This document shows positions 57,460 through 64,000 of a stretch of DNA of 64,000 bases, in pieces (position 1 is the first letter of the stretch; every line of letters begins with the position of its first letter). The notes beneath the pieces are model-generated. The model ran no database searches. It had not been told where the DNA came from and saw only the letters and a list, made by a program, of their open reading frames with translations. Made by a program: the position numbers and the translations under genes. Source of the DNA: Mucilaginibacter oryzae (GTDB taxonomy: Bacteria; Bacteroidota; Bacteroidia; Sphingobacteriales; Sphingobacteriaceae); the NCBI RefSeq assembly GCF_003148845.1, contig NZ_QGHA01000001.1:496001-560000 (forward strand), in the 5' to 3' direction.

Positions 57460-59517
57460 TTAAAAAGCCATCTTCAAAGGAACGCTCAATTCCACTTTGG
57501 TTCCTTTTCCATTTAAGTTTTCGCTGATCTGCAATTGTCCGCCAGCCTGTTTTTTCCCATTAAGAATAGCCAATCTGCTCTCGGTGAGTTCCAACCCGAA
57601 AGATCTCTTTTTTGCTGTTTGTTGTCTTGCATCCGTCACTTTGCCAACACCGTTATCTTCAACGGTACAGATCAGCAGGCCATCCTTTTTGTTAAGGCTA
57701 ATGGTAATCAAGCCATCGGCGCTACCAACTTTAGGCGCCATGCCATGCCAGATGCTGTTTTCGATAAAAGGTTGGAGCAGCAGCGGTGGGATAAGCGTAT
57801 TTTCAGTATCTATGTCCGGATCGATGTTAATTTCAAACGCAAAAGTATTTTTTAACCGTCGTGCTTCCACCTGCAGGTACTGCCTAATAAAGTCCAGGTC
57901 ATCGGCAAGCGGTATTTCACTAAAATGGGAATTTTCGAGTGTCTGCCTCATTAACTCTGCAAATTCAACCAGGTATTGTTGCGCCGTTTCCTTATCGTTT
58001 TTAGCGATGTAATCGTTAATGGCATTCAATGAATTAAAAATAAAATGAGGATTCATCTGCGACCGAAGTACTTTTAATTCTGTCTCGGCTACGGTAGCTT
58101 TATACTCCGCTGCTTTTTTGCGGTTCACGGCATCCTGTTTCCGTTTATACAGTAAAAATCCACCACCCAGCATAACCAATAAAACCAGGCTACCAGCAAC
58201 AACAGCTTGCCGAACCATTTTTTGGCGTTGTATTTCGGCCTTTGTTACCAGTTCCTTCTGCTCAAAATCAAACTCAAGTTGCTTACGCAAAATTTCCTGG
58301 TCTTTAGCCTTATTGAAAATAGTATCCTGTAATAAAATATGCTTTTTATACGCGTCTAAAGCAAGCTGAAATCTGCCGGCCTTTTCATAGGTGTTACTCA
58401 GCGCTTCGAGCGCTTCGCTTTTCCTTAATGGTGAGCCGCCGGCTTCAGCTGCCTGCAACGATGCCTTTTGCAACCGCTCTACAAGACCTGCCCGGTCACG
58501 GGTTCCCGGGCGTTTTTCCTCATTAGCCGCAAGGGCAAGCAACGCTTCGGAGAGATCGTTTTTATCAGTTGTTTCGGAATAAAGGGCGACTGCCTCTTTC
58601 AAGTACTGCTCCGCCCGGGAAAAGTCACCAGCATCATGGTAAAGCACACCAATATTGGTGAGGTCACTCGCGATGTGCGCCTTATTACCTATTGTCCGGT
58701 TGATAGTAAGCGCCTGCTTGTAAAAGACAAGTGCCTGCCGGTCTTTATGGGAAAGATCGTAAACCGTAGCTATATTGCCAAGGCTATTGGCAATGCCCTG
58801 CTGATCGCCGACAGACTGATAAATCTTTAAAGCTTGCTGCTGATATGATAAAGCTTTCGGATAAGTTTTCATGTTCTTGTAAACCAGTCCGATATTAACC
58901 AATAGGTCAGCTTGCGCCGTATTGACTGGACCACGCTTGATACGGCTTGCTTTCAGGAAGTTATCCAAAGCCCTCGGGTAATCGTTCAAGGCCAGGAAAA
59001 CAACTCCCATGTTATTATAGGAGTTCTGTATCCCTAACGGAAAGTTTAACTTTTTGAAGATCGCCAACGCTTCTTCATGGTCATGTATTGCCGCAATATA
59101 ATTCTCCAATGCATAATGGTTTAGTGCGCGGTTATTCAATGCTTTGGCATATCCCAGCAAATTACCCGAAAGTTTATAATAGCGTATAGCTTTTTCGCTG
59201 GTTTGCATTGCCAGCCAATCCTGTCCTTTCGCCCAATAATTAACACTCATCCTGCTAAAAGCAATGGCAAGCCCACGGGTGTAACTTAAACTGCTTGCCA
59301 AAGCGGCGGCAGCCTTTGCCTGTTCGAGCCCTTTGTCAGGGTTAACCACATAGTAAGCGTAGGCCAAATCATTAAGCAGCATAACTCGGGCAGTGTCTTG
59401 CCCGGTGTGTTTTTGCAATTGTAAGGTAAGCGAATGTATTTCTTTTTGCACAGCCTGTGCGGACACCCGGTTACAGTACGTAACCAAAAAAAGGACCGGG
59501 ATTAGGATTTTTTTCAT
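57460..59517 (-). CDS. TPR-containing membrane histidine kinase (LytS-like His kinase)
   Basis: A 685-residue protein. Signal peptide (KKILIPVLFLVTYCNRVSAQ), seven or more TPR units at about residues 40-380 (such as YNNMGVVFLALNDYPRALDN and ANSLGNIATVYDLSHKDRQA), one membrane helix (QAVVAGSLVLLVMLGGGFLL), then a His-kinase domain: SQMNPHFIFNSLNAINDYIA with the phosphorylated His, and the ATP-binding parts LLQPFIENSIWHGMAPK, VEDNGVGKV and NLNGKGTKVELSVPL. The periplasmic TPR array senses a protein or cell-wall signal, and the phosphate passes to the LytTR regulator just downstream. Confidence 0.94.
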   Translation of the reverse strand: MKKILIPVLFLVTYCNRVSAQAVQKEIHSLTLQLQKHTGQDTARVMLLNDLAYAYYVVNPDKGLEQAKAAAALASSLSYTRGLAIAFSRMSVNYWAKGQDWLAMQTSEKAIRYYKLSGNLLGYAKALNNRALNHYALENYIAAIHDHEEALAIFKKLNFPLGIQNSYNNMGVVFLALNDYPRALDNFLKASRIKRGPVNTAQADLLVNIGLVYKNMKTYPKALSYQQQALKIYQSVGDQQGIANSLGNIATVYDLSHKDRQALVFYKQALTINRTIGNKAHIASDLTNIGVLYHDAGDFSRAEQYLKEAVALYSETTDKNDLSEALLALAANEEKRPGTRDRAGLVERLQKASLQAAEAGGSPLRKSEALEALSNTYEKAGRFQLALDAYKKHILLQDTIFNKAKDQEILRKQLEFDFEQKELVTKAEIQRQKMVRQAVVAGSLVLLVMLGGGFLLYKRKQDAVNRKKAAEYKATVAETELKVLRSQMNPHFIFNSLNAINDYIAKNDKETAQQYLVEFAELMRQTLENSHFSEIPLADDLDFIRQYLQVEARRLKNTFAFEINIDPDIDTENTLIPPLLLQPFIENSIWHGMAPKVGSADGLITISLNKKDGLLICTVEDNGVGKVTDARQQTAKKRSFGLELTESRLAILNGKKQAGGQLQISENLNGKGTKVELSVPLKMAF

Positions 59518-59659
59518 GGCCGCATTTTAAACACGACAATATACTTAATTACAGATAATAAACGGTAACGGCGCTTCAATATCTGTTTTACTGCGGATAA
59601 TCATATCGCATTGCCCCATTTGCAAACGCAGCTTATCTTGGATAAAGAAAAAAGTTTTT

Positions 59660-60322
59660 ATGGAAAATAACGAACCATCGCAGCTTAAAGCGCCATTGAT
59701 GAATAAAGAAGATTTGGCACTGTTTTATAAAAAACGCTTGCCCGCGTTGATTAAAACGCTTTTCACGAAACCGGTAGAAGGCACAAGGCAGCTTTTTGAA
59801 AATACAGGCGACGATGCCTACAAAAACTCGATGATGCTTATCCTAAGCGTTATGGTGCTGTATCTGATTACGCCATATTTTTTAGCAGGCAGTGAATTGC
59901 GGGAGCTGGTCACGTTTTCAGTGCTTATCAAAGCTTGCTTAATAGCCGGATTGTTTATGGTATTGGTATCGCTGTTGTCATTCGGCATTAAAATGTTCGG
60001 CGGCAAGCCGGTATTTAAAAAGGAGTTATTAACGGGCGCGTACTGCGGCATAGGCCTGGTACTGATGCTTCTGGTAGTAGTTTTAGCTAAGCTGTTTATT
60101 GGAGAGCTTAGTCTTTACGACCTTATGAGCCCGGCCGGTATGATCGGTAAGATGCAGTACCTGTTTCTGTTGAATTTATATGTATTGCTCTTCATGGTCA
60201 ATATCTTTCAGCAATCGCTCAGGGCAGGCGGCGTAAGCGAAGCCGGAAGCTGGTACCTCGCTCCGTTATCTGTGCTGTTATGTTTTTATCTGACTTTTAA
60301 AATTTCCTCGATTTTCTTTTAA
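59660..60322 (+). CDS. Yip1-like multi-spanning membrane protein
   Basis: A 220-residue protein with a polar N-terminal 50 residues (KEDLALFYKKRLPALIKTLF, TKPVEGTRQLFEN) and five or six hydrophobic segments, for example SMMLILSVMVLYLITPYFLA and IGLVLMLLVVVLAKLFIGEL. The pattern resembles the Yip1 domain family, though the assignment is tentative. It lies 16 bases before the WG-repeat gene, on the same strand, so the two are likely an operon. Confidence 0.72.
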   Translation: MENNEPSQLKAPLMNKEDLALFYKKRLPALIKTLFTKPVEGTRQLFENTGDDAYKNSMMLILSVMVLYLITPYFLAGSELRELVTFSVLIKACLIAGLFMVLVSLLSFGIKMFGGKPVFKKELLTGAYCGIGLVLMLLVVVLAKLFIGELSLYDLMSPAGMIGKMQYLFLLNLYVLLFMVNIFQQSLRAGGVSEAGSWYLAPLSVLLCFYLTFKISSIFF

Positions 60323-60338
60323 GCAAAATCAGCATGTC

Positions 60339-61721
60339 ATGAAATATCAAGTAATTTTCGTATTATCATTCTTAGCGATAACCATTTGCGACAGCAGCCC
60401 AGGTTACAGCCAAAACAATTCCGGTAACAATGCAATCGGAAAGGCAATCAAAGATATAGGGGCGATCCTCAAGAAAAAAAGGGGCAATCCCGCTCAGCCT
60501 GCTTCAAGCGGGACAGACAAAAGCCCGGCCATTAAAAAGGGAAACGCGGGTGAAATTGCGCCAGGAGCCGTTTCACTTGATGTTGACCGCATGTACGATT
60601 TTAACAACGGCCTGGCTGTTGTACAAAAAGGATCTTCTACAGCCGTTATCAACCCGAAGGGCACTATCGTTGTGCCGTTCAATACCTATGATTTTTCTTA
60701 TTACAATATCAATGTAGCGTCAACCTATGCATACTTTAGTAACGGCATGTTTCATCTCCGGACCATGGATCATCAGCAATGGGAATTTATGAACAGTTCG
60801 GCCAAGATCATAGCTGTCGGGGTACTTAATGAGCTTACCGAGAACAAAAGACAGCTTCAGATCAATAACAGCGGGAAATGGACATACACCACACCTGATG
60901 GTAAAAAGTATAGTCCCGGCGATCAACTTTACGATGTTAATGAAGGTATTGGCATTATACACCGCCAGGTTCAGAGCGGCGTTTATAATAGCTATAAATG
61001 GTTAGACGGCAGACCGCTCGTGCAAACTAACTTCGACGAGTTATATGCATTCTCAGAGGGATTGGCTGTAGTTGGCAAAAAAGACCAGTTCGGCGAGATT
61101 AAATACGGATACCTAAACAAGGAAGGCAAAATAGCTATCCCGCTGATGTATTCTGTTAAGCCGGGGGCATTTTCCGGTGGATATGCCAAAGTTATTCCGA
61201 AAGATAAATCGGCCTTTGAATATGCTTTTATTAACAAAAAAGGCGAAATCGTTTGCAAACAAACACAGGCCGATATCATCAAATACGGAATTTTTGACCA
61301 TTTCAACCCATTTGGAAAAGCTTTCAGCGGGAAATATATATTGGACTCTACGTTCAAACTAACCAGCTATGCCGATTTCTTCAAGTCTTTCGGTTTGCCG
61401 GCCGACTCATGGTTGCTTAAAGAACAAAATTTCGTTGAAAACGAGCCTAATCCAAAATTGCTTTTCGGTATAAGGGGCGTCAATAGCCGTTATACTCAGC
61501 AACCGCTCACCGGGTTCATTAACCTGAGCACCGGCAAGGTGGTTGCGCCCGTATTCGATTTGTTAAACGTGAATTACATCTACTTTGATCCTGCGGCCAA
61601 ACTGGCATATGCCAAGGTATGCATCGGCAAAAGTAACGGTGGCGGACTGATATATCGCGAGGGTTACATTAATGAAGACGGACAATTTGTGATTGTACGG
61701 GGAGAAAGTGGGAAATGGTAG
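60339..61721 (+). CDS. Exported WG-repeat protein
   Basis: A 460-residue protein with a signal peptide (YQVIFVLSFLAITICDSSPG, YSQ). Repeats of the WG type carry FNNGLAVVQKGSSTAVINPK, LYAFSEGLAVVGKKDQFGEI, KYGYLNKEGKIAIPLMYSVK and YAFINKKGEIVCKQTQADII, giving a beta-propeller-like array. WG proteins are found beside diverse membrane systems; the ligand is unknown. It pairs with the membrane protein just upstream. Confidence 0.85.
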   Translation: MKYQVIFVLSFLAITICDSSPGYSQNNSGNNAIGKAIKDIGAILKKKRGNPAQPASSGTDKSPAIKKGNAGEIAPGAVSLDVDRMYDFNNGLAVVQKGSSTAVINPKGTIVVPFNTYDFSYYNINVASTYAYFSNGMFHLRTMDHQQWEFMNSSAKIIAVGVLNELTENKRQLQINNSGKWTYTTPDGKKYSPGDQLYDVNEGIGIIHRQVQSGVYNSYKWLDGRPLVQTNFDELYAFSEGLAVVGKKDQFGEIKYGYLNKEGKIAIPLMYSVKPGAFSGGYAKVIPKDKSAFEYAFINKKGEIVCKQTQADIIKYGIFDHFNPFGKAFSGKYILDSTFKLTSYADFFKSFGLPADSWLLKEQNFVENEPNPKLLFGIRGVNSRYTQQPLTGFINLSTGKVVAPVFDLLNVNYIYFDPAAKLAYAKVCIGKSNGGGLIYREGYINEDGQFVIVRGESGKW

Positions 61722-62078
61722 CGATTAACGTATAAAAGTCAACTGACTTTTGATTGCTTTTTATGATTATCATTTACGCTTGCCCTTAATTCCAAAAGCA
61801 TATCGCACATTAAGCGCAGGTAGAAAATGCTTTCAAAGCAGTTTTTTTTCAAAACTCTGCCACCCCTATCTATCCCCTTCGGGTAACGAAAAGTCGCCCT
61901 GGGGGCCAAATTGTGGCAATAACTGCAAACTGTATTAAAGATTGCGGCTCACCTTGAGGGATTGAATTGCATTCTACACAACTAATTTACAAATACCTAA
62001 GCCCATCAAAAACGCAACACCTTGTTTATAAATTTGTTATCTACGTTAAAAACATTATTTTAGGGTATATTTTTCCCG
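61722..62078. other. Gene-free stretch, possibly a relic
   Basis: About 350 bases. A 62-codon frame (61750-61938, plus) and its complement both contain Pro/Gly/Ser-rich words, such as SPSGNEKSPWGPNCGNN on the plus strand and FGPQGDFSLPEGD on the minus strand. I recall similar words as a recurring non-coding motif in this group, perhaps a relic of an intergenic repeat. No start or domain supports a gene. It is also the leader of the acyltransferase gene. Confidence 0.3.
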
Positions 62079-63269
62079 ATGCCCACAACCAGCTTAGCCC
62101 CAGCCTCCAATAAACGTATTGATAGTATTGATATTCTTCGCGGCATTATTATGCTGGTTATGGCCCTGGATCATGTGAGGGATGTTTTTCACCAGGGCAG
62201 CCCCGATCCTACAGACTTGGCAACTACAACTCCGTTTCTTTTTTTCACCAGGTGGATTACCCATTTTTGCGCGCCAAACTTCCTTTTTTTAAGCGGGATT
62301 TCTGCTTACCTGGCCGGGAAGCGGCGCACCAAAAAAGAGCTGAGCATTTTTTTGATCCAGCGTGGGATTTGGCTCGTACTGGTAGAAGTACTGATCATCA
62401 ACACCGCTTTCGAGCTTAATTTTCAATTCCATTTTCTTGTATTACAGGTAATGTGGGCAATTGGCGTAAGCATGATCCTGCTTGGCCTGATCATATGGAT
62501 GCCCATAGAACTCATCGGCATCATTGGCCTGCTGATTTTCTGCGGCCATAATTTATTTGATTATTTCCATACTTCTGGCTTCATGAGCAAGCTGCTGTTC
62601 AATGCCTCCGGCTTCGGACCGCAAAACATTATCCGCCTGGATGCCTCACATAACGTTTTGGATGCCTACGCCGTATTACCATGGACAGGGGTTATGTTGC
62701 TCGGCTATTTCTGCGGTCAGTGTTATCAAAGCACATTTGATGGCAAGCGGAGGCAACATTTGCTCCTGCGCCTTTCAGCGCTCTTGTTATTTACATTTCT
62801 GCTATTGCGCTATTTCAACCTCTACGGAGACCCTGCACCCTGGAGCCATCAAAAAACGGCAGTACTCAGCATTATCTCCTTCCTCAACGTTACCAAATAT
62901 CCGTGCTCACTTCATTACCTTTGCATGACTCTCAGCGCAGGCCTCTTTCTACTTGCAATGGCCGAAAGGTTTGGTAACAGGCTCACACGCTTGTTCGCGA
63001 TGTATGGCAGCGTACCTTTCTTCTATTACATTTTGCACTTTTACTTGTTAAGGCTCTTTAACATCATCATTTTCTTTGTATCGGGCTTCAACACAACTGA
63101 TATACAGCCCAAGCCAACAGATTTCAGTTTCCATCCTGCCAATTTCGGTTTTAGCCTATGGGGTGTTTACCTGGTATGGCTGGCCGTAATCTGCACCTTA
63201 TACCTGCCATGCCGTTGGTTTAGCGCTTACAAAAAGAAACATCGGGCGTGGTGGCTCAGCTACTTATAG
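62079..63269 (+). CDS. DUF1624/HGSNAT-like membrane acyltransferase
   Basis: A 396-residue protein with about ten membrane segments. The signature at the N-terminus is RIDSIDILRGIIMLVMALDH, VRDVFHQGSPDPTDLATTT and WITHFCAPNFLFLSGISAYL, which matches heparan-alpha-glucosaminide N-acetyltransferase-like proteins (DUF1624). The His in ALDH is the conserved one. Members move acetyl groups across the membrane to sugars. No sugar-pathway genes lie nearby, so its substrate cannot be told. Confidence 0.9.
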   Translation: MPTTSLAPASNKRIDSIDILRGIIMLVMALDHVRDVFHQGSPDPTDLATTTPFLFFTRWITHFCAPNFLFLSGISAYLAGKRRTKKELSIFLIQRGIWLVLVEVLIINTAFELNFQFHFLVLQVMWAIGVSMILLGLIIWMPIELIGIIGLLIFCGHNLFDYFHTSGFMSKLLFNASGFGPQNIIRLDASHNVLDAYAVLPWTGVMLLGYFCGQCYQSTFDGKRRQHLLLRLSALLLFTFLLLRYFNLYGDPAPWSHQKTAVLSIISFLNVTKYPCSLHYLCMTLSAGLFLLAMAERFGNRLTRLFAMYGSVPFFYYILHFYLLRLFNIIIFFVSGFNTTDIQPKPTDFSFHPANFGFSLWGVYLVWLAVICTLYLPCRWFSAYKKKHRAWWLSYL

Positions 63270-63330
63270 CTAAGTCCGCTATCATGCTGATTTTTAGTAA
63301 CAGGCCTGGAGCAGATACTACAATGTTCAC

Positions 63331-63360
63331 AAAAAGGCGCAAGATAATTTGTGCCTTTTT
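63331..63360 (+). terminator. Terminator of the DUF1624 gene
   Basis: AAAAAGGCGCAA (63331-63342) pairs with TTGTGCCTTTTT (63349-63360) with one G-U. It lies about 60 bases beyond the gene and ends in a T-run. Confidence 0.8.
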
Positions 63361-63424
63361 CGATTTTAGCACCTTTTACGCCCGGCTAAACCGCTGCTCC
63401 TGCCCTTTCTCTGCCCACATTTAC

Positions 63425-63432
63425 TATCTTTG
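63425..63432 (+). promoter_or_regulatory. Promoter -7 element abutting the antiporter gene
   Basis: TATCTTTG fits TAnnTTTG and ends only three bases before the ATG at 63436, so transcription would start at or inside the first codons. Either the mRNA is leaderless or the true start is further in. Confidence 0.5.
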
Positions 63433-63435
63433 GGC

Positions 63436-64000
63436 ATGAGCATCCCCGATATACTGGCTTTTATCATTGTATTGGCAGCGGCATTTGCCTATGTCAATCA
63501 CCGTTTTATCAAGTGGCCGCCCGCTATCGGCATCATGGTATTATCTCTGGGTTTATCCATGCTGTCTGTTGTGCTCCGCGGGTTTGCCTGGGTCCGGCTT
63601 GACCATCTCGCATCGGTTATCAACGCCATCGATTTCAGGGACGTTTTGCTCAATTTCCTGTTAAGCTTCCTGCTGTTTGCCGGTGCTATTCACATCGACG
63701 CCAAAAAACTGTACAAGGAGCGGTTGCCGGTTACCGTTCTGGCTTTGTTCGGCACACTAATCTCTACAGGCCTGGTTGGGTACCTAACCTGGTTACTGCT
63801 TGGTTGGTTTGGTTACCCCGTACCTTTTATATACTGCCTTATTTTTGGCACCATTATTTCGCCCACTGATCCGGTTGCGGTTTTAAGTATTTTGAAAGAG
63901 GCCCGTATCCCCGTTTCGTTAGAGCTTAAAATAGCCGGCGAATCATTATTTAACGATGGTATAGGCATCGTTCTATTTGTAACCATGACGGAGATTGCCC
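63436..64000 (+). CDS. Na+/H+ antiporter, N-terminal part (cut by window edge)
   Basis: The frame runs from ATG 63436 to the right edge, 188 codons. It begins MSIPDILAFIIVLAAAFAYV and has the CPA1/NhaP-type motifs FTLLFAGAIHID-like (LLFAGAIHIDAKKLYKERLP), GTIISPTDPVAVLSILKEAR and ELKIAGESLFNDGIGIVLFV, where the Asp and the GES-FNDG region belong to the ion-binding site. The protein exchanges Na+ or other cations for protons at the inner membrane. Confidence 0.92.
   Translation, partial: MSIPDILAFIIVLAAAFAYVNHRFIKWPPAIGIMVLSLGLSMLSVVLRGFAWVRLDHLASVINAIDFRDVLLNFLLSFLLFAGAIHIDAKKLYKERLPVTVLALFGTLISTGLVGYLTWLLLGWFGYPVPFIYCLIFGTIISPTDPVAVLSILKEARIPVSLELKIAGESLFNDGIGIVLFVTMTEIA

Noticed and set aside
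57497..58012. 171-codon frame opposite the histidine kinase gene
   Set aside because: Ser-rich shadow of the kinase domain, which has all expected motifs.
61750..61938. 62-codon frame in the gap before the DUF1624 gene
   Set aside because: Complement carries equally long word-like stretches and there is no domain; more likely a repeat relic.

Overview
The window looks like chromosomal DNA of a Bacteroidota bacterium, most likely a member of the Sphingobacteriaceae close to Mucilaginibacter or Pedobacter (inference from gene families, not from a search). The signs are: promoter -7 elements of the form TAnnTTTG, in some cases with TTG/TTTG 18-20 bases upstream; no obvious Shine-Dalgarno sequences; many exported proteins with lipoprotein or SPI signals; a periplasmic-TPR histidine kinase paired with a LytTR regulator; an aspartylglucosaminidase next to cutC; WG-repeat, DUF2130, DUF2007 and DUF6169-like proteins; and intergenic inverted repeats of the kind scattered through genomes of this group.

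Region 1 (1-34 kb) is mostly housekeeping and small regulatory genes: a HipA-like kinase cut by the window edge, a VOC protein, a GH16 glucanase, a membrane phosphoesterase, a large metallopeptidase/beta-propeller/barrel protein, cutC plus aspartylglucosaminidase, a WYL regulator followed by EVE and SRPBCC genes with a clear operator, dihydroorotase, a divergent HxlR/NmrA pair, an ECF sigma factor operon, an Lrp regulator beside a frameshifted EamA exporter, an orphan ABC ATPase, YceI, a cell-wall amidase, a Gfo/Idh/MocA oxidoreductase, TetR, YnfA and others. Two short two-gene modules (7.5-8.2 kb and 19.8-20.4 kb) carry related DUF6169-like proteins. Each follows a small gene and each starts with TTG, a layout like that of toxin-antitoxin pairs.

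Region 2 (33-43 kb) holds a large TPR protein and an accessory cluster with two phage-type regulators (an HTH protein with a coiled coil, and an S24/LexA-like repressor), several small proteins and several palindromes likely to be operators. It also has a GNAT enzyme, an RNA-binding RRM protein, a lipoprotein and a BamA/TamA-like outer-membrane protein.

Region 3 (43-54.2 kb) is a decayed prophage flanked by a RES-Xre toxin-antitoxin pair. The terminase large subunit stops after its Walker A region and runs directly into the rear part of a capsid-like gene, which points to an internal deletion. Further genes encode a structural protein, a portal-like protein, a connector-like protein and a tail-fibre-like protein with a collagen segment and an SGNH-hydrolase domain. 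An AT-rich block (about 50.4-53.9 kb) carries the SGNH half of the fibre, a propeller protein and a membrane acyltransferase, and looks separately acquired. No integrase or tail tape measure is present. The block ends beside the 3' end of a tRNA-Leu gene, a common integration site.

Region 4 (54.2-64 kb) has two tRNA-Leu genes, tRNA-Lys, a YCF48-like propeller protein, the sensor kinase/LytTR pair, a Yip1-like membrane protein with a WG-repeat protein, a DUF1624-type acyltransferase and the start of a Na+/H+ antiporter cut by the right edge.
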